Positions 26,616-36,065 are shown, numbered from the stretch's first letter. The stretch: DNA of 64,000 nt from DATDIC01 sp963764525 (GCA_963764525.1 CAVXTC010000009.1:1-64000); one strand, 5' to 3'. A program made the numbers and translations. Notes: generated from the letters alone by a model not told the origin.

Positions 26616-26685
26616 CACCGCCCCCAGGTGCGGAGATAACCCCGCGGCACCCGGGCAAACAGCCGAACGGGCGGTCTTCGCCGGC

Positions 26686-27909
26686 TCATCGGTCGCGCTC
26701 GGGAGTGCCGCACAGGGGCAGCGCTGCCAATACCGCCAGTCCAGCCAGCGCCGCGTCGGGCACGGCATAGCCGCCCAGCCACGTCACCGCGGCGCCAAAG
26801 CCCGACGGGAACAACGTCACGCCGGCGAACATCACGGCAGTGCCGAGACCGGTGGCCTCGGTCCGTCGCACGCCGCCCAACCGGGCATATTCCGCATAGG
26901 CCAGGCCGGTAAAGCCGCTGGCGGTCGCTCCGCCCATCACCGCCAGGCCCAGCACGGCGATCCAGGGCCATCCGGCGCCCAGCCATCCACCGGCCAGCGC
27001 AGCCGCTGCCATGCCAAAGCCGAGCACCGCCAGCATGTGCGCCGGCGACAGCCACCGGTCGGCGACCCAGCCCCACACCGGCCGGCTGATTGCTCCCGCG
27101 ACCTGATACACCGCCAATGCCATGCCCGCCCGCACCAATCCCAGCCGGACAACGCCGGTCAATTGCACCGTCATGAAGGCAATAAAGCAGAGCTGCACGC
27201 CGGAGAACACGAAGCTGGCGACGGACAGGCGACGCAGCCGTCGATCCTCGCGCAGCAGCCGCACCGCTTGCAGCAGCACGCCACTCCACAGGCGCCGGCT
27301 GGGATCGCGGTCAACGTCCCAACGCCGGCGCGGGATCTCCATGAGCAACAGCAGCAGCGCGACCGGGACCAGTTCGGTCAGCATCGCCGCACGCCAGCTT
27401 GCCGCGACCACGATGGGCGGCACGATCAGCGCCCCCAGCACGCCGCCCAGCGGCACGCCGATCTGGCGCAGCGACATCACCAGATTGAACACCGCCGGCG
27501 GTGTCTGCGGCACCAGCAAATGCGTGCTGGCCGGCGCGATCGCGCCATACGCGAGGCCAAGCACGACGGCCCCAAGCGCCAGCGCGCCAAGGCTGCCGCC
27601 GGCCGCCGCGCCCAGCATTCCCAGCACGGCCAGCAGGACAACCTGGCTGACCCGCACCGCGCCATAACGATGCACAAATCCTGGTGACAGCACCGCCGAG
27701 ACGATGCCGACCGTATAGACGATCGAAACAAAAACACCGCTGAGCGTCCCGGGCACGCCGAGGTCGTGGGCGATCTCGGGGGCGGCGGCCGGCACGGAGA
27801 ACAGCGCCATCGTCGCCAGCGTCTGCACCGCCAGCGTCGCCGCCAGCGGCCAGATCGGCATCCGTGCCTTAGCGCCGGGATTTCTGAGCGGCGCTGCGGA
27901 ATTCAGCAT
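26686..27909 (-). CDS. Major facilitator superfamily transporter
   Basis: A 407-residue, intact MFS protein with about 12 hydrophobic segments. The first loop has the motif-A-like SPGFVHRYGAVRVSQ, and the second half mirrors it with PVWGWVADRWLSPAHM. The central loop (PRRRWDVDRDPSRR) is basic and cytoplasmic. It resembles CynX/NarK-like or sugar-efflux MFS carriers of unknown substrate. No close functional partner. Its ATG is about 15 bases from the terminator of the upstream gene. Confidence 0.82.
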   Translation of the reverse strand: MLNSAAPLRNPGAKARMPIWPLAATLAVQTLATMALFSVPAAAPEIAHDLGVPGTLSGVFVSIVYTVGIVSAVLSPGFVHRYGAVRVSQVVLLAVLGMLGAAAGGSLGALALGAVVLGLAYGAIAPASTHLLVPQTPPAVFNLVMSLRQIGVPLGGVLGALIVPPIVVAASWRAAMLTELVPVALLLLLMEIPRRRWDVDRDPSRRLWSGVLLQAVRLLREDRRLRRLSVASFVFSGVQLCFIAFMTVQLTGVVRLGLVRAGMALAVYQVAGAISRPVWGWVADRWLSPAHMLAVLGFGMAAAALAGGWLGAGWPWIAVLGLAVMGGATASGFTGLAYAEYARLGGVRRTEATGLGTAVMFAGVTLFPSGFGAAVTWLGGYAVPDAALAGLAVLAALPLCGTPERDR

Positions 27910-27921
27910 TCGGAGAGGAAG

Positions 27922-27957
27922 TAAAACAAAAGAGGCTCCGGGAGACCCGGAGCCTCT
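27922..27957 (-). terminator. Rho-independent terminator after the Bax-inhibitor-1 gene
   Basis: A perfect 12-bp stem AGAGGCTCCGGG / CCCGGAGCCTCT with a 3-base loop at 27931-27957. On the minus strand the hairpin runs straight into TTTTGTTTT. It lies about 30 bases after the stop of the Bax-inhibitor-1 gene (27989), so it ends that transcript before the MFS gene. Confidence 0.88.
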
Positions 27958-27988
27958 GGTCTGCCTCGCTCGGACCAGCGCGGCGCGG

Positions 27989-28762
27989 CTAGTTGCTGTT
28001 GCGGTTGCCCAGGAGCTGCATCAGCAGCATGAACAGGTTGATGAAGTTCAGATACAGGCTCAACGCATCATACACGCTGCGCTTGGCGGCCTGATCCGTG
28101 CCCTCGCTATAGGCATACTGCACGTAGGTCGCCTTGATCCGCTGGGTGTCGTATGCCGTCAGCCCGGTGAACACCAGCACGCCGATGACGCTGACCACGA
28201 ACTGCAGCCCGGTCGAGTGCAGGAACATGTTCACCACGCTGGCGATGATCACGCCGATCAGCCCCATCATCAGGAAGCTGCCCCAGCGGCTCAGGTCGCT
28301 GCGCGTCGTGTAGCCATACAGGCTCATGGCCGCGAAGGTGCCGGCGGTGATGAAGAACACCCGCACGATCGAGGTGTTGGTGTAGATCAGGAAGATGTTG
28401 GTCAGGCTGAGCCCCATCGCCGCGCAGAACAGCCAATAGAGCGTCTGCGCCATCTGCCGCGACAGCTTGTTCACCCCCAGGCTGAGCACCAGCACGAAGG
28501 CAAGCGGCAGGAAGATCGAGATCATCGCCAGCGGCGTCGCATGCACCTGCGGGCCGTTGGCGGTCATCACCGTCGGATAGAGCGCATCCCTCAGTGATGT
28601 GTTCGCGACCATGTAGGCGATGATGCCGGTCAGCAGCAGACCGGACGCCATCCAGTTATACACCCGCAGCATGTACGCCCGTAGCCCCGCGTCCAGGACA
28701 GCGGAGGCGGCGGTGTCGCTGCGGGAGCCCGGGACTGCCCGGAAGTCGGGACTGTAAGCCAT
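27989..28762 (-). CDS. Bax inhibitor-1 (YccA/YbhL) family membrane protein
   Basis: A 257-residue protein with seven hydrophobic segments after a hydrophilic N-terminus (MAYSPDFRAVPGSRSD). Family landmarks: RAYMLRVYNWMASGLLLTG, TLYWLFCAAMGLSLTNIFL, the conserved FAAMSLYGYTTRSDLSRWGS, and the C-terminal TGLTAYDTQRIKATY with the DxxR-type pH/Ca sensor region, then YLNFINLFMLLMQLLGNRN. TMBIM proteins leak protons or calcium and affect membrane-protease control in bacteria. Own terminator downstream. Intact. Confidence 0.9.
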   Translation of the reverse strand: MAYSPDFRAVPGSRSDTAASAVLDAGLRAYMLRVYNWMASGLLLTGIIAYMVANTSLRDALYPTVMTANGPQVHATPLAMISIFLPLAFVLVLSLGVNKLSRQMAQTLYWLFCAAMGLSLTNIFLIYTNTSIVRVFFITAGTFAAMSLYGYTTRSDLSRWGSFLMMGLIGVIIASVVNMFLHSTGLQFVVSVIGVLVFTGLTAYDTQRIKATYVQYAYSEGTDQAAKRSVYDALSLYLNFINLFMLLMQLLGNRNSN

Positions 28763-28856
28763 GGGTTCTCTGGTTCCTCTCAGACGGGTGATAGCCCGCG
28801 CCCGCAACATTGGCGATCGGCCGGGCTTCTTCAAGCGGGGCGGAATTACGGCAGTT

Positions 28857-31368
28857 TCATTCGCTCCGCAGCCACGGCGCCGCCTTCGCCCGCAGCGCCG
28901 TCGATGTGCCAGCATAGCCGAACGCCAGCATCATGGCGAGTCCAGCGAACAGGGTCCCGGCCAGGGTGCCCGGCAGGAACGTCCAGCCGGCATGCATCAC
29001 GTAGCGCAGCACGCCCCAACTCGCCACGGTGCCGACCAGCGCGGCGATCAGCCCGGCGGCCAGCCCGAGCACGCCGAACTCGACCAGCCAGGCGGCCCGG
29101 AGCTGCGCCCGCGTGGCCCCGAGCGCCTTCAGGATCACCGCTTCCTGCGTCCGTCGCCGCTGTCCGGCGGCGACCGCGCCCACCAGCACCAGCGCCCCGG
29201 CGATCAGCGTCAACGAGCCGGTGGCGGTCAGCGCCGCGGCAAGCTGGTCCAGCAGCGCCGCGACGGCTGCGAGCACGCTTTGCACCTCGATCCCGGTGAC
29301 GTTCGGCAGAGCGTCCGTCACGCGTCGCAGCAGCGTCCCCTGGTCGGCATCGGCGATCCGAACCGTGGCGATATGCGTGTGCGGCGCCTGGGCCAGCAGG
29401 CCGGGGCTGGCCACCAGCACGAAGTTCAGTCCCAGCCGCTGCCAGGCGATGTCCCGCAGGCTGGCGACCGTCAGCACGATGTCGCGCCCGAGCACGTTCA
29501 CCGTCACGGTGCCGCCGATCCCGACGCCCCAGCCCTTCGCCAAGCGTGGCGTCGAGCGACACCAGCGGCTTGCCCTGATATCCGGCCGGCCACCATGCGC
29601 CGGCCACCAGATGGGTCCCGGGCGGCGGAGTGGCCGCGTAGGTCAGCCCCGATCGCCGCGCAACGCCCAGCGCGTGTCCGGCGCGGCGTGCACCTGCTCG
29701 GCCGGCACGCCGTTCACCGCGACGATGCGGGCGCGCAGGCTGGGCACCTGCTCGACCGCCTCGAAGCCAGGCGTGGCGCGCACCAGCGCATCGAACCGAT
29801 CAAGCTGGGACGGCTGGATATCGACGAAGTAGAAGCTGGGCGCATTGGCCGGCAGCTCGCGCGGTGATCTCGCGCTGCACGTTGCCCTGGATCATCGCCA
29901 CGGCGGCCAGCGTGGACAGCCCCAGCCCGATCGAGACCAGCATCAGCGGGGTCGGCGTGCCGGGCCGGTGCAGGTTGGCGAAGCCGAGCCGGGTCGATGG
30001 GCCGCCGAACCGGCGGGCGCGTGCGGCGCGCATGAGCGCCAGCCCGCCCAGCCGGAACAGCCCCAGCGTGACCAACGCGGCGGCGCAGAACCACACGCGC
30101 AAAACGCCGATCCGCGGAGGCGACAATGGTCAGCGCGACCAATGCCGCGGCAAGTGCGACATTTGCAGCGATGACGCCGCGCGCCGGCCGGACCCGTTCC
30201 GGCAGCATCGCGTCGCGGAACAGGGCCGCGCCCGGGATTTGCGCGGCCCGTCCCAGCGGCCACAACGCGAAACTCAGGGCTGTCAGCACGCCATAGGCGG
30301 CGGCCAGCGCCAGCGGGACGGGATAGACGCCGAGCACCGGCGGAACCGGCAGGATGCCGCTCAGCCAGTGCATCGCCAGCAACGGCAGCGCGGCCCCGGC
30401 GACCAGCCCGATCACGATGCCGGCGGTCGCCAGGACCATCACCTGGATCAGGCAGACCGCGAAGATCAGGCCACCCGAAGCGCCCAGGCAGCGCAAGCGT
30501 GGCGATGGTGCGAAAGCGGGCCGTCAGCCAGGCGCGCACCCCGTTGGACACGCCGATCCCGCCGACCAGCAGCGAGGTCAGGCCGACCAGCGTGAGGAAC
30601 AGGCTGGTCTGGTCGATGAACCGGCCGACCCCCGGGGCGGCGTCGTTGGTCCCGCGGATGCGCCAGCCCTCGCCAGGGAAGGCGGCTTGCAGCGCGACGG
30701 CGACTCCGGATGCGGCGGACGGATCCGGCAGGACAACCCGCAGCGCGTAGCTGACGATCGAGCCCGGCACGACCAGACCGGTCTTCGGCAGCGCGGCGGC
30801 GTCGATCATCACCGGGGCGCCGAGCAGGATGGGCGTCGAGACCCGGTCGGGCGCGGCGACCAGGGCGGCACGTACCGTGAAGCTTTCGGTGCCGAGCCGG
30901 GCGGTGTCGCCGGGGTGGAGGCCGAGGCGGGCAAGCACCACAGGGTCAGCGACCAGGCCATAGACGCCGTTGCGTTCGCCGAGCGCCGCGGCGATCGGCT
31001 GGGCGGGGTCGAGCACGGGGGCGCCGACCAGTGGCCAGGCCCGATCGATCGCCCGCAACTCGACAAGCTGGCGCTCGCCGGACGGGGCCACCAGGAGGGA
31101 GCGAAGCTGGATCACTTCGGAAACCCGTGCACCGCGGCCGGCGAGCCATTGCGCGCAGCGCCGGTGTCGGCGGCTGGGAGCCGGTGCCGATCTCCAGGTC
31201 ACCGCCCAAAATCTGGCGCCCGTTGGCCGCCAGCCCGGCATCGGTGGCGGCGCGCAGGGTGCCGACCGCGGCGATCACCGCGACACCCAGAGCAAGGCAG
31301 AGCAGCACGATCCACAGGCCCCGCACCCCGCCGCGGAGTTCCCGGCGCGCCAGCCGCAGCGCCAGCAT
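28857..31368 (-). pseudogene. ybbP: YbbP-type FtsX-like ABC permease, five or more frame changes
   Basis: Fragments in different frames give one large permease. N-terminus MLALRLARRELRGGVRGLW, first membrane segment, LAANGRQILGGDLEI; periplasmic domain VIQLRSLLVAPSGERQLVEL; second membrane block LTLVGLTSLLVGGIGVSNGV; AGIVIGLVAGAALPLL; LGFANLHRPGTPTPLMLVSI; and the C-terminal FtsX domain GQRRRTQEAVILKALGATRA to LRSE. Breaks fall near 31180, 30490, 30140, 29850 and 29540. The start overlaps the ybbA stop (TGATG). The order tesA / ybbA / ybbP matches E. coli. About 840 residues if repaired, as in YbbP. Role: proposed lipid or lipoprotein-related export, not proven. Confidence 0.72.
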
Positions 31369-32125
31369 CAGACCGGCACGCCGGCGCGCACCGTGGCGGT
31401 GACCCGGCCGTCGGCGATATGGATTTGCCGGAAGCAGCGCGCGGCCAGCCCGGGATCGTGGGTGATCAGCAGCAGCGTGGCGCCGGTCTCGGCATGTCGG
31501 CGGAACAGCAGGTCCATCACCGCCTGACCGGTCTCCTGGTCCAGATTGCCGGTCGGCTCGTCGGCCAGCAGCAGCAGCGGCTCGGGGGCCAGCGCGCGGG
31601 CCAGCGCCACACGCTGCTGCTCGCCGCCCGAAAGCTGGCCGGGCAGGTGGGTCAGCCGATGCGCCAGGCCCACGGCGTCCAGTGCCGCCGCGGCTCGTTC
31701 GCGCGGCATCGCGGCGGCCGGCGAGTTCCAGCGGCACCGCGACGTTCTCCAGCGCGGTCATGGTGGGAATGAGGTGAAAGGCCTGGAACACGATGCCGAT
31801 CGCCTGTCGTCGCCAGCGCGCCAGCGCATCTTCGTCCAGCCGGGTGATCTCGCGCCCGGCAAAGCGGATGCTGCCGCGGTCAGTCGTTCCAGTCCGGCCA
31901 GCACCATGAGCAGGCTGGTCTTGCCGGAGCCCGACGGACCGACCAGCCCGATCGATTCTCCCGGCTTCGATCTCGAGGTCGATGCCCCTTAGTATGTTGA
32001 CCGGCCCGGCGGCCGAAGGCACGGTCAGGCGGAGGTCCCGCGCCCGAACCAGGGGTTCGCCCGGGGCTCACAAGGGGCTCGCCCGGGGATTGGCGGGTGA
32101 CCGGAGACGGCAGAATGGCATCCAT
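31368..32125 (-). pseudogene. ybbA: YbbA-type ABC ATPase, several frame changes
   Basis: A LolD/YbbA-type ATPase. Start MDAILPSPVTRQSPGEPLV at 32125, then in other frames VNILRGIDLEIEAG, the Walker A region (legible only across a break near 31940), RQAIGIVFQAFHLIPTMTAL and ENVAVPLELAG. After a further break near 31710 come LSGGEQQRVALARALA, Walker B LLLLADEPTGNLD and LLLITHDPGLAARC to the stop at 31368. A 22-base imperfect tandem repeat at 32046-32089 pushes the frame after codon ~19. Partner of the permease downstream. Confidence 0.72.
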
Positions 32126-32774
32126 GGCGGCAGCATATGGCCTCCGCGATCTCTGGCGGAAAGCCGTGATGGCGCTTGGGCTGATCCTCCTGCTCGGCGG
32201 AGCGGCGCCGGGTCCGGTACGGCTGCTGGTGCTGGGGAATTCGCTGGCATCGGGATATGGCCTGCCGCATGAGCAGGGCTTCGAGGCACAGCTTGCCGCG
32301 GCGTTGAAGGCGCATGGGACGGACGTGACCATCATCGACGGCGCGGTGTCCGGCGACACCTCGGCCGGCGGCTTGGCGCGGCTGGACTGGGTGCTGGCGG
32401 ACGGGGCGGATGCGGCGATCGTGGAACTCGGCGCCAATGACGGGCTGCGCGGCGTCGAGCCGGCGGACATGCGGGCCAACCTGACATCCATCCTGGACCG
32501 GTTGGCAGCCCGGCACATCCCGGTGCTGCTGGCCGGCATGTACGCGCCGCCCAATCTGGGGCCCGACTACGAGGCGCAGTTCCGCGCGGTGTTCGATGCG
32601 CTCGGCAAGCGTCCGGGGGTGATCTACGACCCGTTTTTCCTGGAAGGGGTCGCCGAGGTGCCGGCGCTGACCCAGCCGGACGGACTGCATCCGAATGCCG
32701 CAGGCGTGCAGGCCGTGGTCGCCCGTATCCTGCCGGAGGTGGAGCAGCTCGTGGCGGAGGCTCGGCGGGAATGA
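32115..32774 (+). CDS. tesA: TesA-like GDSL/SGNH hydrolase (acyl-CoA thioesterase I / arylesterase)
   Basis: A 219-residue exported SGNH hydrolase. A GGAG site lies before the ATG at 32115; a hydrophobic segment (VMALGLILLLGG) is the signal core. Block I is VRLLVLGNSLASGYGL, where the usual G-D-S has Asn instead of Asp before the Ser nucleophile. Block II GAVSGDTSAGG, block III ELGANDGLRG and block V PDGLHPNAAG (catalytic Asp/His) follow. Divergent from ybbA, the standard tesA-ybbAP arrangement; the reconstructed starts overlap by a few bases. TesA hydrolyses acyl-CoA and esters in the periplasm. Confidence 0.88.
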   Translation: MASMAAAYGLRDLWRKAVMALGLILLLGGAAPGPVRLLVLGNSLASGYGLPHEQGFEAQLAAALKAHGTDVTIIDGAVSGDTSAGGLARLDWVLADGADAAIVELGANDGLRGVEPADMRANLTSILDRLAARHIPVLLAGMYAPPNLGPDYEAQFRAVFDALGKRPGVIYDPFFLEGVAEVPALTQPDGLHPNAAGVQAVVARILPEVEQLVAEARRE

Positions 32775-33308
32775 GGCTGTTCGTCGCGCTGGACCTGCCG
32801 TGGGAGCTGCGGGAGCGGCTGATGGCGCTGTCCGGCCACGGCATTCCCGGCGCGCGCTGGGTGCCGGCGGAGAACTATCACCTGACGCTGCGTTTCATCG
32901 GTGAGACGCCGGCCTGGCAGGCGGAGGAGATCGACCTTGCGCTGGCCGGACTGAAGGCGCGGGGGTTTCCGCTGACGATGACGGGCCTCGGGACGTTCAG
33001 CAAAGGCGGGCGGGCGACCGCGTTGTGGGTGGGGGTCGAGCGGACGCCGGCACTGGATCATCTGCGCGTCCAAGATCGAGACGGCGCTGCAGCGGGTGGG
33101 TCTGGAGCCGGAGCGGCGGCGGTTTGCGCCGCATGTGACCTTGGCCCGGCTGGACAATGCGGCGGAGGGGCGGCTTGCCTCGTTCCTGCAGGCGCACAAT
33201 CTGTTCCGGGCGCCGGCGGTGCCGGTGGAGCACTTCACGCTGTTCAGCTCCCGGTTGGGGAAGGAGCAGGCGGTTTACACGCCGGAGGTGGAGTATTCGC
33301 TGGCGTGA
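32771..33308 (+). pseudogene. thpR: RNA 2',3'-cyclic phosphodiesterase ThpR, one frame change
   Basis: A 2H-phosphoesterase. The first motif YHLTLRFIGET (H-x-T) and the second HVTLAR (H-x-T) are both visible but in different frames; the change falls near 33065, where CTGCGCGTCC has one base too many for LR-KIETALQRVGLEPERRRF. Start ATG overlaps the tesA stop by four bases. The C-terminus FTLFSSRLGKEQAVYTPEVE is typical. Family function: hydrolysis of terminal 2',3'-cyclic phosphates in RNA (formerly called 2'-5' RNA ligase). Confidence 0.8.
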
Positions 33309-33318
33309 GCGGGAAGTT

Positions 33319-33446
33319 GAAACGTACGCTTGGCGATTTTGGGGCGTGCCAAACGTACACTTGGGCTTTTCGGTGCGGCGCGAAGCGTACTACGGGGTAT
33401 TTTGGGGACTCGCGAACCGGTACGTCTGGACTGAACTTCTCAACCT
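33319..33446. repeat. Degenerate ~32-bp tandem repeat, about four copies
   Basis: Successive units start at about 33319, 33351, 33383 and 33415. Each begins with an A-rich ACGTAC-type core (AAACGTACG, AAACGTACAC, AAGCGTACT, AACCGGTACG) followed by TTGG..TTTTGGGG or similar. The first three units align over their whole length at a 32-base period. No stable start codon or gene covers them; they sit between the thpR stop and the end of the convergent DUF1801 gene. Confidence 0.5.
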
Positions 33447-33463
33447 TGAGGAGCCGCATTCGA

Positions 33464-33859
33464 TTATCGGGCTGAAGACCTGTTCAGGTCTACAGCAGCA
33501 CGTATGAGCGTCTTGAAGGCATCCCCATCTACTTCATCGCCGTCATGGAAATCTATGGCGCGCCTGGTGTTGCCTTCAAGGCTGGAGTTGAACAGACCTG
33601 AAGGGTCCTTGAGCGAGGCGCCCTTGGCGAAAGTCAGCTTCACGACGCTCTTGTACGTCTCGCCGGTACAGATCAGTCCATCATGAGACCACACCGGAAC
33701 GCCTCTCCACTTCCACTCCTCGACCACTTCGGGGTCCGCCTGCTTGATGAGAGCGCGGGCATGGGAGAGCGTCTTGCCCCTCCAGTCGTCCAGTTCCTTG
33801 ATCCTCGCGTCGATCAGCCGAGAAGGGGATTCGCCCTTGGTCGTTGCGTCCTTTTCCAT
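33464..33859 (-). CDS. DUF1801 (YdhG-like) domain protein
   Basis: A 131-residue soluble protein, intact. It carries the DUF1801 pattern: ARIKELDDWRGKTLSHARAL, EEWKWRGVPVWSHDGLICTG, KLTFAKGASLKDPSGLFNSS and the acidic end FHDGDEVDGDAFKTLIRAAV. The fold resembles a YdhG/SRPBCC-like beta sheet; the role is unknown, possibly binding a small ligand or protein. Confidence 0.85.
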   Translation of the reverse strand: MEKDATTKGESPSRLIDARIKELDDWRGKTLSHARALIKQADPEVVEEWKWRGVPVWSHDGLICTGETYKSVVKLTFAKGASLKDPSGLFNSSLEGNTRRAIDFHDGDEVDGDAFKTLIRAAVDLNRSSAR

Positions 33860-33971
33860 AATTTTTGCAGCTCCATCGGCCGTTTTTCCATCTTGCGGGG
33901 GATCGGACTCATAAGACGCTCACCAATTCGCCTTCCAGACGTAGAAGGTCGGCTGCGCCAGTGTCTGTCCG

Positions 33972-34238
33972 CTATCCCGGAGGAACCTTGTTGCGCGGTG
34001 TTTGTCCGGGTGGCATCGGCTCGGGCCGCGGTGGCGGCGCACCCGGCGCACCCGGCGCACCTTGCAGGATCATTCCTCCGCCCTGAAACGCACGGTTTGC
34101 CTCTGGCGTGAAGGGACCATGATCTACCGGACGTTGGTTCGACCGCCCGGTTTGGGGCGGAGCGCCCGTCGCCGGCTGCGCGAGAACAGGGCCGCTTGCC
34201 AGCATCATAACGAAACCAACGAGACAAACCCCGCGCAT
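33972..34238 (-). CDS. Small exported Pro/Gly-rich protein
   Basis: An 88-residue protein with a signal peptide (MRGVCLVGFVMMLASGPVLA, cleavage after LAQ likely) and a short low-complexity mature part rich in Pro, Gly, Ala and Gln, including APGAPGAPPPRPEPMPPGQ. A GAGGGGGATT site precedes the ATG. No known domain. Lies just upstream of the GFA-type gene on the same strand but with a 14-base gap after it in transcription order; may be co-transcribed. Confidence 0.55.
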   Translation of the reverse strand: MRGVCLVGFVMMLASGPVLAQPATGAPPQTGRSNQRPVDHGPFTPEANRAFQGGGMILQGAPGAPGAPPPRPEPMPPGQTPRNKVPPG

Positions 34239-34252
34239 GGTTCAATCCCCCT

Positions 34253-34714
34253 CTACGCCGGCCCAATCCCCGGCCGTGCTGTACCCTCTTCCGGAACAAT
34301 CTCGCCGGATCCCCCAAACTCAGCGGGAAAGTCCTTCAGCTTGGGCAGCCCGTCACGCATCGGCAGCACTGTTTCGGCGTAGTTGACATGCACCTGCGGG
34401 ACAAATGCCAGATCAGGTATCGTTGCAGAGAAGACATCGACCATCTTCAACGGGGGATGCGCGGTCATCAGATGGCCGCCGCACAACCGGCAGAACTGGC
34501 GGTGGCTCATGTCCGTCTTGTGATATGTGGCGACGTTCTCGGCGCCCTTGGTCACCTCCACCGCGTCCGGCGCCCAGAGCGTGAATGCATTGACCGGGCC
34601 GCCGGACCAGGAACGGCACGACCGGCAATGGCAGTATCCCATTGCATTGGGCTGGCCGGTCACTCGGATCTCGACAGCCCCGCAAAAACATGTCCCGGTA
34701 TATGAATCGCTCAA
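34253..34714 (-). CDS. GFA-family zinc protein (DUF636)
   Basis: A 153-residue glutathione-dependent formaldehyde-activating-like protein. The TTG start at 34714 is chosen because GAAAGGAAAA lies just upstream and the product then begins MSDSYTGTCFCGAVEIRVTG. The zinc ligands of the family are present: CFCG, YCHCRSCR and FCRLCGGHL. The core motif SWSGGPVNAFTLWAPDAVEV is typical of the family. These proteins bind zinc; the enzymatic role is disputed for most members. Intact. Confidence 0.85.
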   Translation of the reverse strand: MSDSYTGTCFCGAVEIRVTGQPNAMGYCHCRSCRSWSGGPVNAFTLWAPDAVEVTKGAENVATYHKTDMSHRQFCRLCGGHLMTAHPPLKMVDVFSATIPDLAFVPQVHVNYAETVLPMRDGLPKLKDFPAEFGGSGEIVPEEGTARPGIGPA

Positions 34715-34921
34715 GGTTGGTTTTCCTTTCGTTCCATGATATTCGATAGAAGGTATCGTCCGCTTCCGCTGAGTGGCAAGCACTATCGAAGCGGCCGTGC
34801 TATTGCATCCGGGCAGCAGGTTCGTTGTGCCCGGGATATCGCCGCTGCCAGCGTTCATCCGTGACCCCGGCGCCAGCAGCGTTCGGCCGCAATCCGGTGT
34901 CTCGGATGGGGAGACTGTCTC

Positions 34922-35753
34922 ATGGCTACTGCCGATACTGTCTTCAGCGGGTCCGTGCCGGAGCTCTACACGCGTTACCTGGGACCAATTCTCTTCGAGC
35001 CGTTCGCCGAATATCTTGCCGACCGCATCACCGGAACGGCCACAGGGATTCTTGAAACAGCGTGCGGCACCGGCATCGTCACGCGCGCGCTCAGCAGGGT
35101 CTTGCCCAGGTCCGTCGCGATCACCGCGACCGATCTCAATCAACCGATGCTGGATCACGCCAGGTCCTTGCCTGGCGGCGAGCGCGTGCGTTGGCAGCAG
35201 GCGGACGCACAGGCCTTGCCGTTCCCGGACGCGGCCTTCGATGCCGTGGTCAGCGCGTTCGGCGTCATGTTCTTTCCTGACAAGGTGCGCGCCTACCGTG
35301 AGGCATTGAGAGTGCTGCGCCCTGGCGGGCGTTTCATATTCACTGTCTGGAACCGACTGGAAACGGTCGAACTGCAGTTCATTGTCCACACTGCCGTCGC
35401 GGCGCTGTATCCGCACGACCCGCCCGGGTTTTTGCGCCGTACCCCGTGCGGCTATCACGACATCGCAGTCATACGCGCCGACCTTGCGCAGTCCGGCTTT
35501 GGTGACGCCAACATCGAGACGCTGGACCTGGCCAGCCGGGCTGCCTCGGCCGGCGATGCCGCGATCGGCTTCGTCCGCGGCACGCCGCTCAGCGGAGAAA
35601 TCTCCGTCCGCGATCCCCTCGTGGCGCGATCCCCTCGGGCTCGACCGTGCCGTGGAAGCGGCAACCAAGGCGATTGCCGCCCGCTTCGGTCGCGGCCCGA
35701 TCCAGGCGCGCATGCAGGCTCATGTCGTGACCGCGCAACGCCGGGCCTTGTAA
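34922..35753 (+). pseudogene. SAM-dependent methyltransferase (UbiE-type), broken by a 16-bp duplication
   Basis: A class I methyltransferase. Motif I ILETACGTGIVTRALSRVL, motif II TATDLNQPMLDHARSL, WQQADAQALPFPDAAFDAVV with FGVMFFPDK, and LRPGGRFIFTVWNR are in order. Near 35610-35637 the 13-mer CGCGATCCCCTCG occurs twice at a 16-base spacing. Removing one 16-base copy restores SVRDPLGLDRAVEAATKAIA and the natural end VVTAQRRAL at 35753. So the frame loss is due to a short tandem duplication. Methyl acceptor unknown. Confidence 0.75.
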
Positions 35754-35783
35754 TTTGGTCGGTTGCCGAGGGTACCGCAGCCC

Positions 35784-36065
35784 TCAACCGACCTCCACAT
35801 CCTCCCAGAACCCGAAGCGTCCGGCGACCTTCGCCATGGCCGGGCGCGGCGCCTCGTACGACCACGCGGCGCGCGCGTGGCGGACGCCATCGATCACCAC
35901 GTCATAGAACTGCACGCCGTGCGGGCAGGCATGATCCGATTCCGTCTTCGGCGCCTTCTGCAGCCATTCCATGCGCACGGCGGACACCGGAAAATACTGA
36001 TAACCGCCGGATTCCACGATGTCGTCGCTCCGGGCGATCTCGTGGCCTTGCAGAACCGCTTTCAT
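35784..36065 (-). CDS. DUF427 domain protein
   Basis: A 93-residue intact DUF427 protein: MKAVLQGHEIARSDDIVESG, YQYFPVSAVRMEWL, the conserved CPHGVQFYDVVIDG, AAWSYEAPRPAMAKVAGRFG and a final FWEDVEV. The small beta-barrel fold is known for the family, the function is not. An AGGAAATG context provides the ribosome-binding site. Convergent with the methyltransferase. Confidence 0.88.
   Translation of the reverse strand: MKAVLQGHEIARSDDIVESGGYQYFPVSAVRMEWLQKAPKTESDHACPHGVQFYDVVIDGVRHARAAWSYEAPRPAMAKVAGRFGFWEDVEVG

Noticed and set aside
28761..31772. Long plus-strand frames over ybbA/ybbP
   Set aside because: They appear longer than the broken minus-strand pieces only because the real genes are frameshifted; they are Arg/Gln-rich shadows without motifs.
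33319..33446. Possible CRISPR-like array
   Set aside because: Repeats are contiguous, diverged and lack spacers; no cas genes nearby.
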